From Astragalus membranaceus (Eukaryota; Streptophyta; Magnoliopsida; Fabales; Fabaceae), in the NCBI GenBank assembly GCA_039519185.1, contig CM076850.1, positions 161,926,462 through 161,990,461 on the forward strand: a stretch of 64,000 nt of DNA, in the 5' to 3' direction. Under the pieces are notes generated by a model, which saw nothing but the letters and a program-made list of their open reading frames with translations, did no database searches and was not told the DNA's origin. The translations under genes were made by a program, and so were the position numbers. Shown here piece by piece: positions 8,554 through 17,954 of the stretch. Positions within the stretch are counted from its first letter, which is position 1; each line of letters begins with the position of its first letter.

Positions 8554-9320
8554 TGTCATACCCTAATTTTGTCCGGCTTAGGTCAAAACCCTAATTTTCC
8601 ACAAAAAAATAAATAAATTGAAGAATGAAGAGCATCATGCATTGCATTTTGGGTCCTAGAAGTCATTCCAAGGTCTTTAAAGTCATTTTTAGGGTTGGAA
8701 TGCACTTTTTAGGCAAATTAGGGTTTTAGGGTCAAAAAGGACATTTTGGTCATTTTTCGCAAAAAGATGATTTTCTCGCCAAAAATGCACATCCACAAAA
8801 AGTACATTTTTATTCTATCAAGGATAATTTTTGTACAATTTTTTAGAAAGAAAACCCTAGCCAAAAATAATTAAAAATGTATTTTTCCATTTTTAGTGCA
8901 TAGAAAAATAAAAAAGGACCATTAAATATTCCTCAATTATTAAATGACAATTTTATTGTCATAAGTGACTAGAGGGAATATTTTATGGTGCCCAAAAAAC
9001 ATGTGACACATTTCCAATAGGTGCACTTTTATTCCCATGACCAAAATTCAAACTCAAAATAATGAAGTGTCTTCAAATAAGACAAAAAGACCAAAAAAAT
9101 AACAAGTTTTTGTTCCTCCTTATCCCCTCAAATTCGCCCCCCCCCTCTCTCTCTCTCCAAAACCTTCCACACTCTTCTATTTTGTAATCATTACCTAAGG
9201 ATATTGCCCTCTTTGGTAAATTACTTCACTCACTTACACTAACCTATTCATAAGAAAACACAAATTTCCCTCTTTGGTAACAATCCATCCCTAAAATTCC
9301 CTTAACCCTACCTCACATGA
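8554..9320 (+). repeat. 3' LTR of Tat-A (truncated)
   Basis: The LTR begins TGTCATACCCTAATTTTGTC, the usual start of Tat/Ogre LTRs. About 767 bp are present before the sequence switches at 9321 to the LTR of the Ogre-like element. The expected LTR 3' terminus is not visible, so the LTR is truncated or interrupted there. It is AT-rich with a CT-microsatellite (9139-9158) and no coding frame. Confidence 0.7.
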
Positions 9321-12004
9321 GACGGCCCAAAAAGTGATATTTCAGGGAGTCGCCACCCAATTTATTAAAAATAGGAAAAATTGAGAAAAACCTAACCTAA
9401 GAGTTAGTGGTCTGCGTAACTAGGTTGGATTCGGGAGTCGGTTATGCGTAGGGAAGGGGCGAAAACCTAATTTCACTGCACCCCTAGCACATCTGTCCTA
9501 AGACAGTTACCCTAAATTTGATTTGCGCAAGAATTATTAAGTCGTTTAATTATTTGTTTACCCAAAAATAATACTTAATAAGATTTAGTAAAAAAAAACA
9601 ATTATTTACAAAGGATTAATTTAAGAAAACTTTATTTTGACTTGACGGGGAAGCCCCGCTCCTACGTATCCTCAGGTGCAATGAGGAACTCAAAAGTCAC
9701 GTAGTTCTTTCTGAAAATTTTTGTTGGTTGATGTTTTTTTATATAGGGGTTTTGGGATTATTGAGCTGTACAGCTCATCCGTCCTAGAACGCTGACTAAT
9801 CCGTCTGTACAGTCGACTTAGTCCCCTATTTTATAAAAATGAAGTTCTTTTTTGAGTTTTGGAAAATGATTTGATGTGTGTTGGTTTAATTTTATTTGAA
9901 TAGGGATTTTAGGACTCTTGATCCGTACGGTTCATTCATCCTAAAACGCTGACTAACCCGGCCGTACGGCCGACTTAATCCCCTATTTTAAAACATTGAT
10001 TTGTGGGTAGAAATGTGTTTGTATTTTTTAATTTATAAATTGCTTATTTTAAATAGGGATTCTAGGACATGATCCGTAACGGTTCATTAGTGACCTAAAA
10101 AGCAGACTAACTCGACTGTACAGTCGACTTAGTCCCCCCTATTTATACTAAAAAAAATGAAATATTTATTTATTTACTTTTATAGTTTTTTTTAAAGAAA
10201 ATAACAAAAACGAAAAGAGAGGGTGCAATAATAAAATGGGGTGCACTTTGCAGGAGGGAGTTGTATTATTAAAAACTGGGTGTGACTAGTTATGAGCCCA
10301 GTTGGAGCATTTTTAGTTTTCGGACCCAGGACCTGCGAATTTGGGCTAACAGGGGCGCAGTCCTACTAAAACGAGTAGGTGCAATTACTAATTCTGATAT
10401 TAAATTTTTTTTTAATAAAATAAATAAATAAATAAACAAGTGAGTATAAAAGGGGCAAACACCAACTACAGAACCCTAATTTTTCACCCCTCTCCCTCCA
10501 ACGCCGCACACACCAAATGGGGGGGGGAGAGAGAACGCGGAATTTTCTGGAGAGGGGGAGAGAGGATTTATCGCCGGAGAAGAAAGAGAGAGATCCGCGC
10601 TGAGAGAGAAGAAAGGAAGGAGAGAGGGAGAGAGCGTTGGCTTCGGTGGGAAGAGAGGGGCGACGAACGCGAAGGGAGAGAACGAAGGGAGAGAGTGATG
10701 ACGGTGAACGGCCGCTCCTTGTCCGGCGAGGACTGTGGGGGTCGACGGCGACGGTGAGGGTGCCGGAGCAGAAAGCGAGCAACGAAAAGGGCGCAGCGGC
10801 GGCGACACGAACGAGACAGCACTGGCGCGCTTTCGCAGCGGCGATGTCGCCGGAGAAGACGACTGGGGGGAGGTTCACGGCGAACGGCCACCGTCTACGG
10901 TGGCCGGAGCCTATGAGGTGAGCTTTATTATATATTTCGGTTCGGTCACCTTCTTAAACTTTATACTGTTCTCTCCACATTTTTTATCATGTTACTGATT
11001 CATACTTGTTCTTGAACTGTATTTATCATTTTTTTGTAAGAAAAAAAACCTATTTCTATCTTGCCTAATTTTTTTACTAACAACTCATTGCTAAAAACTT
11101 TTTTTTAAGGAACAGAATACTCAAACTTAATTCAAATTCTTTGTTTATCCAAATCTTAAGAAAGAAAAAAAAAACAGAAATAAGGGGAACCGACCTAAAA
11201 CTCCAGCTTCTGAATAGGTGCCTTTTTTTGCTTACTGGACTGAAAATTGCTACTGCCCCTCTGTGAAAAATGGCCCCTGACTGTACCCGAATCCCTTATC
11301 TGTGTAAAGATTGCTGCGAAAACTGCTCTCCCCTTTTCCCTGCTTCCAGAATTCTAGAACAATTGTTATTATTTTTTCTCTGGATTGCTGTGTGCGAATT
11401 TTTCTGTGAGAATTGCTGTGGAATTCTCAGTGTTCTCTCCCCAATTTGGTTTTCAGATAAGCATTTTATAGCCATATTTTTGAAACCGAAAATTAATGTT
11501 TGATCCTCCATTATTGCTGATTAAAGCAGTGTCTCCTGGACAGCTAGTGATTTGTGTGTAGCTGACTCAGGGCTGGTGTGTACCTGACTCAGTCTTCCTT
11601 TTTTCTTGCTGTTTTCAGATTCATGGGCAGCTGGTGCAAGCTTGTTTTGCAAGCTTAGGAGCAGGAGCGGAGGCGCACGGCTTTGGTAGAGATTAGGGTT
11701 TATTTGGGCCTTTCCCTTTTTTTTTGACAGTTAGGTGTAATTCTTTATTTTGGGCCTATTGGGCTATTGGCATTTTTTTGGCCAAATGTAACTAAACATC
11801 TTGTAAATTTTTTTTTTTTCACACACCTCCTATTTTATTATTACTATTATTATTACTAAACAAAGGGAACTAAAAGGAAACGCGACAAAAACATGTCGGA
11901 CTAAACACGATGAAACGCTGAAACAACGACGCGACGAATACGGGCACAAACCAAATATTTATTCAAATGGATTTATTTTATTATTTTTCGTAAAAGAAAA
12001 AGTA

Positions 12005-12045
<41 letters not shown>

Positions 12046-12073
12046 GTACCGCGGTTAAAATTGGGTGTTCACA
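9321..12073 (-). repeat. 3' LTR of the Ogre-like element
   Basis: This matches 22851-25443 base for base over long stretches. On the minus strand it starts TGTGAACACCC at 12073. Compared with the 5' LTR it lacks the last ~24 bases at the low-coordinate end (the 5' LTR has TGTCGTGACC... before GACGGCCC). It carries about 121 bp (near 11605-11725) absent from the 5' LTR and has a longer AAT microsatellite (12006-12042). GC-rich purine-biased sequence at 10500-10920 produces long open frames in several registers at once and is better read as LTR leader sequence than as genes. Confidence 0.88.
9743..10147. repeat. Three hairpin-forming repeat units in the Ogre LTR
   Basis: Three ~90-bp units start at about 9743, 9899 and 10053, roughly 155 bp apart. 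Each begins ATAGGGRTT and ends AGTCCCCTAT or close, so its ends pair. Inside each is a second small palindrome, CTGTACAG, CCGTACGG or GTACAG, plus the word CGCTGACTAA or similar. The same three units recur in the 5' LTR (about 23274-23680). Confidence 0.75.
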
Positions 12074-12090
12074 GTTGCCCCTCTGTGCTT
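12074..12090 (-). other. Polypurine tract of the Ogre-like element
   Basis: On the minus strand GCACAGAGGGGCAAC directly precedes the 3' LTR start TGTGAACACC. It resembles the Tat-A tract (GAGGGGCAGC), as expected for the same lineage. Confidence 0.78.
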
Positions 12091-12194
12091 ACTTTCTTAC
12101 GAGATAATACATAAAACCATGTTTTCTCGTATTATCAAAGTAAGGAGTAAGTGCAGACACGAACCTCAATTTTAATCGGTGGAATATGCAAAGT

Positions 12195-13055
12195 TGTCTT
12201 TTGACTGTTAAAGCAAGAAATACAAATGATGCCACGGCGAGACCGATAGCAGAAAATTAAAGACAAATGCCAGGGCGAGACCGATAGCAGAAAATTAAAA
12301 GCAAATGGCAGGGCTGACCCGTTAGCATGAAGAATTAAAAGACAGTGCCAGGGCTGAACCGTTAGCATAAAAAATGTAAAAGACAATGCCAGGGCTGAAC
12401 CGTTAGCAAGGGATTTTAAAAGACAAATGCCAGGGCTGAACCGTTAGCATGAAATTTAAAAGAGGAATGCCAGGGCTGAACCGATAGCAGAAAATTAAAA
12501 GCAAATGCTGGGGCTGAACCGTTAGCATGAAGAATTAAAAGACAGTGCCAGGGCTGAACCGTTAGCATTTAAAATGTAAAAGACAATGCCAGGACTGAAC
12601 CGTTAGCAAGGGATTTTAAAAGACAAATGCCAGGGCTGAACCGTTAGCATGAAATTTAAAAGAGGAATGCCAGGGCTGAACCGATAGCAGAAAATTAAAA
12701 GCAAATGCCAGGGCTGAACCGTTAGCATGAAGAATTAAAAGACAGTGCCAGGGCTGAACCGTTAGCATAAAAAATGTAAAAGACAATGCCAGGGCTGAAT
12801 CGTTAGCAAGGGATTTTAAAAGACAAATGCCAGGGCTGAACTGTTAGCATGAAATTTAAAAGAGGAATGCCAGGGCTGAACCGATAGCAGAAAATTAAAA
12901 GCAAATGCCAGGGCTGAACCGTTAGCATGAAGAATTAAAAGACAGTGCCAGGGCTGAACCGTTAGCATAAAAAATGTAAAAGACAATGCCAGGGCTGAAC
13001 CGTTAGCAAGGGATTTTAAAAGACAATGCCAGGGCTGAACCGTTAGCATCTTCTT
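12195..13055. repeat. 40-bp tandem array with 200-bp higher-order period
   Basis: The monomer is about 40 bp and built on GCCAGGGCTGAACCGTTAGC plus an A-rich spacer. Five monomer variants alternate in fixed order. The variant containing CCGATAGCAG recurs at 12281, 12481, 12681 and 12881, giving an exact 200-bp higher-order repeat. The array occupies the 3' UTR of the Ogre-like element and runs into the integrase reading frame at its high-coordinate end. Open minus-strand frames across it (for example 12816-13049) arise because 40 x 3 bp keeps frames open and are not genes. Confidence 0.92.
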
Positions 13056-15477
13056 GATGTGGCAGCAGTTTCTTCAGAACCAGGTCTCCTGGTTGAAACT
13101 CTCTCGGACGTACTTTCTTGTTGAAGGCCCTAGCCATCCGACTTTGATACAACTGCCCATGACAAATGGCTGCCAATCTCTCCTCCTCAATCATATTCAG
13201 CTGTTCAAATCGAGCTTTTACCCATTCTGACTCTTCTAGGTCTGCCTCCATTAAAACCCTCAAGGACGGTATTTCAACTTCAATGGGGGACACAACTTCC
13301 ATTCCATATACCAAAGAAAATGGCGTTGCCCCAATGCTGGATCGTATGTTAGTGCGGTAAGCATGTAGGGCGTAGCGTAACATCTCGTGCCAATCCTTAT
13401 AATTAACCACCATTTTGGCGACGATCTTCTTAATGTTCTTATTTGATGCTTCTACTGCACCATTCATTTGGGGTCTATATGGAGTTGAGTTGTGATGTTT
13501 GATTTTGAAGTTTTCGCATAGTCTTTGTATCTCGGAGCCATTGAGGTTGGGAGCATTGTCTGTGATTATCCTTTCAGGAATCCCATATCGACAGATGATG
13601 TCTCTCTTCAAGAACCTGGCAAACACGTTTTGGGAAATACTAGCATATGAGGATGCTTCTACCCACTTGGTGAAGTAGTCAATTGCCACTAGTATGAATC
13701 GATGCCCATTGGATGCTTTTGGATTAATCGGCCCAATCACATCGATTCCCCACATAGAAAACGGCCAAGGACTTGTTAGGTTATGCAGAGGAAAAGGAGG
13801 TGCGTTGATCCTGTCGGCATACAACTGACATTTGAGGCACTTTCTCACATGGGCTATACAATCAGCTTCCATGGTGGTCCAGTAAAACCCACTTCTCATG
13901 ACTTTGCGGGTCATCATGTGTCCGTTTGCATGCGTTCCACAGATACCCTCATGTACCTCAGTCATGATCTTTCGGGCCTCTCGTGAATCTACGCATCTCA
14001 ACAAAGTACCATCTTGACTTCGCTTGTAAAGTATTTTTCCGCTCAAGAAGAAATTCATTGCCAGCCTTCTAATTGTTTTATTGTTTACATCACTTGCACC
14101 GGTTGGGTATTCACCATGTTGGATGTACTGTTTTATATCATAGAACCATGGTTTGCTATCTGGCTCTTCTTCTTCCACATTTGCACAATATGCCGGTTCA
14201 TCCTTAACCTCTATACAGATAGGTTGGACCTCAGCATTGACAATCAGCTTAAACATCGCTGCTAGGGTGGCCAAAGCGTCAGCAAATTGGTTCTTATCTC
14301 GCGCCAGATGAGTGAAAGTCACCTCTTCAAAATTTTCCACCAGCTGAGTCAGATGCTTTTGATAAGGCACTAGCTTTGGGTCCTTGGTTTGCCACTCACC
14401 CTTTACTTGGTAAATGATGAGGGCTGAATCCCCGAACACATCTAATCTTTTCACGCCTAGGTCAATTGCCACCTGTAGGCCATTTGCACACGCCTCATAC
14501 TCAGCAATATTGTTGGTGCATTCAAAGCTCAGCTTGATAGCAACGGGATATTGTTTTCCCTCTGGTGAAATCACTACTGCCCCAACGCCATTTCCATACA
14601 TATTGACTGCCCCATCAAAGTACATTTTCCAGGCATTTTCTGGCTCTTCATCTCCATCAGCTGCCATTATTCCTCTTTCATCTAAGTTAGACGATTGCCC
14701 TTCCTCAAGTGGGTTTTCGGCTAGATAGTCGGCGATGGTACTTCCTTTGATAGCCTTTTGTGACACATACTTAATGTCATATTCTGATAATATCACTTGC
14801 CATTTCGAAACCCTCAAAGAAACATGGGGGCTTTCGAAGATATACTTCAGTGGATCAAAACGAGAGATCAACCATGTAGTGTAGTACAACATGTATTGAC
14901 GGAGTCTTCTAGCGGTCCAGACCAAAGCACAACATGTCTTCTCAATTGCCATGTAGCGAGTCTCACAGTCATTGAACTTCTTACTCAGATAGTAGATTGC
15001 CTGGTCTTTTCCCGAAGTGTCGTGTTGTCCTAGCATTGCACCCATGGACGTTGGCAACACAGTTATGTACAAAATCAATGGCCGACCTGGTGTAGGTGGA
15101 GCCAAAACGGGAGGGTTTGACAAGTAGTCCTTTATTTTGTCAAAGGCTTCCTGACATTTCTCGTCCCATTTACCTGGTTGGTTCTTTCTTAGCAGCTTGA
15201 ATATAGGTTCACACGTGCTAGTCAAATTGGCAATGAACCTAGCAATGTAGTTGAGCCTCCCCAAAAAGCTCCTCACTTCATGCTCGCTTTTGGGAGCAGG
15301 CATCTCCTGAATAGATTTTATCTTATCAGGGTCCACCCTTATCCCATCCCTACTTACAATGAATCCAAGTAGCTTTCCTAAAGATGCCCCAAACACACAC
15401 TTGTTGGGGTTTAATCGCACCTTGTATTTTCTGAGTCTTTCAAACAGCTTCCGCAGCACTCCGACATGGCTTTCCTC
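13003..15477 (-). pseudogene. Ogre pol, RT end - RNase H - second RNase H - integrase (C-terminus replaced)
   Basis: This continues the RT frame after the TAA at 15478-15480. In order the minus-strand product shows the RT thumb (NPNKCVFGASLGKLLGF), a retroviral-type RNase H whose first catalytic Asp position reads VLPTS, and a second archaeal-type RNase H with all acidic residues (MYFDGA, AEYEA, GDSALI, FADALA). Integrase follows, with HHCC finger (HEGICGTH...CLKCQ) and catalytic core (GIDVIG, TDNAPN, NGAVEASNK). Two RNase H domains are typical of the Tat lineage. After GDLVLKKLLPHQED the frame runs into the 40-bp tandem array and ends ANGSALALSFKIPC, so the C-terminal DNA-binding segment seen in Tat-A is gone. 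Integration activity is therefore unlikely. Confidence 0.9.
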
Positions 15478-16386
15478 TTATTGAGATTTTGCGACCATGT
15501 CGTCCACATAGACCTCGATCTCTTTATGCATCATATCATGAAAAAGGGCAACCATGGCACGCTGGTACGTTGCCCCAGCATTTTTCAAACCGAAAGGCAT
15601 CACCCGATAGCAAAAGGTTCCCCATGCAGTAATGAATGTCGTCTTTTCTTTATCTTCAGCATTCATGGGGATTTGATTGTATCCAGAATAACCGTCCATG
15701 AATGAGAAACGGTGGTTCTTGGCAGTATTGTCGACAAGTAAATCAATGTGAGGAAGAGGGAAATTGTCCTTGGGACTGGCCTGGTTTAGATCTCGATAAT
15801 CCACACACATCCTGACTTTCCCATCCTTTTTGGGTACTGGAACAATGTTAGCTACCCATTCTGGATGTAACGAGACCTCTAAGAATCCCGCCTCCCACTG
15901 TTTGGTCACCTCTTCTTTGATTTTCAAGGACATGTCCGGATGCATCTTTCTCAGTTTCTGTTTCTTTGGCTTTATATCTGGGAAGAGAGGAATATTATGT
16001 GCTGCTATCTTCGGATCAATGCCGGGCATATCTTTGTAGGACCATGCGAAAACATCAAGATATTCCTTAAACAAGGTGATCATTTCTTCCCGTTCAGGGT
16101 TATCTACCAATTTCAACTCTCTCTTTTCTTCCTCGGTACCTATATTGATGGTTTCCACTGTCTCATCATTCAGACCAAAATCTTTCTCAGTGTGCCCCAG
16201 AAGTTTAGAAAACCTATCAATCAGTTCGTCATCTTCTTCCAACTCACAATAGTCCTCACTAGAAGTCGCAAGGGGATCAGATGATAAATTATCGACGTTT
16301 TCACAATGAGGCAAAACTCTAGCGGAGTTAGTATCCCTGGAGAGTAATTCATAGCGGGGTTGGGAAACAGAAGTGAAAAGGAGCAA
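15478..16386 (-). pseudogene. Ogre pol, reverse transcriptase N-terminal part (premature stop)
   Basis: About 300 residues are open to TAA at 15478-15480. An acidic linker (residues ~40-95) precedes the RT palm and fingers: VPVPKKDGKVRMCVDYRDLN, FSFMDGYSGYNQI, TAWGTFCYRVMPFGLKNAGA and the catalytic YVDDMVAKSQ immediately before the stop. The reading frame continues without shift after the stop into 13003-15477, so a single nonsense change separates the halves. No good ATG exists at the left end of this frame, consistent with entry by splicing from the protease ORF upstream. Confidence 0.9.
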
Positions 16387-16547
16387 ATAAAAATAAAAGG
16401 GGAAAGGGGTAAGAGATTAAGAGAGATCAAGTGAGGAAATGACACACAAGAATAGAAATGCATGCAACTTTATTCAATTAATGTCTTAAGCAAAATAACA
16501 TAAGTCTTTATAGCCTTACTCGGCTAAATTAACAAAGTAAAAGACGA
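16340..16547 (-). other. Putative Ogre intron between protease and RT frames
   Basis: The protease frame ends at 16548 and the RT frame is a different register. The intervening minus-strand sequence is AT- and then pyrimidine-rich (CTTACCCCTTTCCCCTTTTA) and ends AATTACTCTCCAG|GGATAC near 16340, a convincing acceptor. A donor could be the GTAATC at about 16548. Ogre elements are known for a spliced intron at this place. The exact edges are inferred. Confidence 0.5.
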
Positions 16548-17954
16548 TTACATGATAGCAACAACATCAACAACTGGTTCAGCATGCCAATTGCTCAGTG
16601 ACTCCTGATTGGTGTCGGGGAGGATAACGCCATTTGCTGTTGAGCCCTCCTGGTCTGTCATGTTGATCACAAGGCGGTGCATAGCGCCAGCTGCATCTTT
16701 GGGCGAGATCACTTCTGCTGGTTCAGGGAAGGTGTTACTCAAATGTGGGATTATCTGAGCCTTCTCTTTACCAGTTGCCGGTGTCTTGAGCCTTGACCCA
16801 AGGTCTTCCTCATAGCCAATCCCAAAGGTATCCATCTTCTGTTTCACGGGTATGGGCATGCAGACTCCCTGTAAGTTCCGACCCAAACCTTTCCCTTCCT
16901 CGTAGCCATTTTTCGTCATTATTCGGGCTACTACTTGGTTCACATTGCACTTCGACGGTCCTCCTCCCTCGACCCCTGGCTTGTCCACCTCAAAACTGTG
17001 ACACAGATTGGTCACTTCTTCCGCCGCATTATCCACGTAGGGCAGGGATACGGGCTTCGAAACCAACATTTCCTCCTCTCCACGGATGGTGATAATGAGC
17101 CTGTTCACCATGAATTTGACACTCTGGTGAAGGGTAGAAGGCACTGCCCCTGCTTCATGAATCCATGGTCGCCCCAATAGCATGGTGTAGGCTGAATCAA
17201 TCACCATGACTTGGAACAACGCACGAAAGATGCTCGGGCCAATCTCGAGTGGGAGCGTTATCTCACCCAAGACACTTCTTCTGGACCCATCAAAAGCACG
17301 AACCATCAGGGATTGAGGGGTCAAATCCCTCTCCCCTAATCCCATCGCCGTCAAAGTGGTCATAGGCAAGATATTGAGGGCCGACCCACCATCAATCAGC
17401 ACCTTTGCTATCACAAATTCCCGACACCTCAAAGTGATGTGAAGGGCACGATGCTCTCCTTTTGCCTGAGGGTGGACTTCACTTTCGGAGAATATGATTT
17501 GGCTAACTCGCTGCATCGGGTCCACCATGTTGACCACATTCTGGGGGGTCACGTCGGGCTTTACAAAGGCTTCCTCCAGCGTCTTTAACAAGGCTTTCCT
17601 GTGTATCTCTGAAGATAGAATGAGAGATAACAGTGAGATCCGGGCTGGAGTCTTTCTCAACTGTTCAGTTACATCATATTCGCTCTGCTTCATGATTTTT
17701 AAGAACTCCTCTTCTGATGGATCTTCCTTTTCCGTCTCCTTGTCCTTCTTCCTTCTTTCGGCCTCTTCAGGACCGAAGTATCGCCCACTCCGGGTTATCC
17801 CACTAACAACGTTGCCGACCAGCTTCTCAACATATTCACTCTTTCTTACTTCTCTTTTAGCAGACCCTCCCACAACTTCAATTTGAGGCTCATAATTCCA
17901 AGGGATTGCATGGGTGTTCTGGCAAACGAAGGGTATAGGTTTCTTCACCGTCAC
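16548..17954 (-). CDS. Ogre aspartic protease with G-patch
   Basis: An intact frame of 468 residues begins at a GTG overlapping the gag stop TAG (TCGTAGTGAC), so it is in another register and probably reached by frameshift or reinitiation. The aspartic protease core starts at about residue 170 with ALHITLRCREFVIAKVLIDG, where the active site reads DGGSALN in place of the commoner DTG/DSG. The flap-side hydrophobic ending is MLLGRPWIHEAG. At about residue 345 a G-patch motif GYEEGKGLGRNLQG follows, as in some retroviral and Tat-lineage proteases, where it is thought to bind RNA. Protease would cleave the Gag and Pol precursors. Confidence 0.88.
   Translation of the reverse strand: MTVKKPIPFVCQNTHAIPWNYEPQIEVVGGSAKREVRKSEYVEKLVGNVVSGITRSGRYFGPEEAERRKKDKETEKEDPSEEEFLKIMKQSEYDVTEQLRKTPARISLLSLILSSEIHRKALLKTLEEAFVKPDVTPQNVVNMVDPMQRVSQIIFSESEVHPQAKGEHRALHITLRCREFVIAKVLIDGGSALNILPMTTLTAMGLGERDLTPQSLMVRAFDGSRRSVLGEITLPLEIGPSIFRALFQVMVIDSAYTMLLGRPWIHEAGAVPSTLHQSVKFMVNRLIITIRGEEEMLVSKPVSLPYVDNAAEEVTNLCHSFEVDKPGVEGGGPSKCNVNQVVARIMTKNGYEEGKGLGRNLQGVCMPIPVKQKMDTFGIGYEEDLGSRLKTPATGKEKAQIIPHLSNTFPEPAEVISPKDAAGAMHRLVINMTDQEGSTANGVILPDTNQESLSNWHAEPVVDVVAIM

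Noticed and set aside
10366..10998. Cluster of 80-170-codon frames on both strands in the Ogre LTR, repeated at 23899-24522
   Set aside because: They overlap in several registers at once in a GC-rich, purine-biased block of the LTR and have low-complexity Arg/Glu or Ser/Pro composition. Their conservation reflects LTR identity, not coding.
12135..13055. CRISPR-like array of regularly spaced repeats, and minus-strand frames with repeated SALALSF words
   Set aside because: The spacers are themselves repeated in a fixed 200-bp order, the context is a plant retrotransposon, and there are no cas genes. The frames are translations of a 40-bp tandem repeat.
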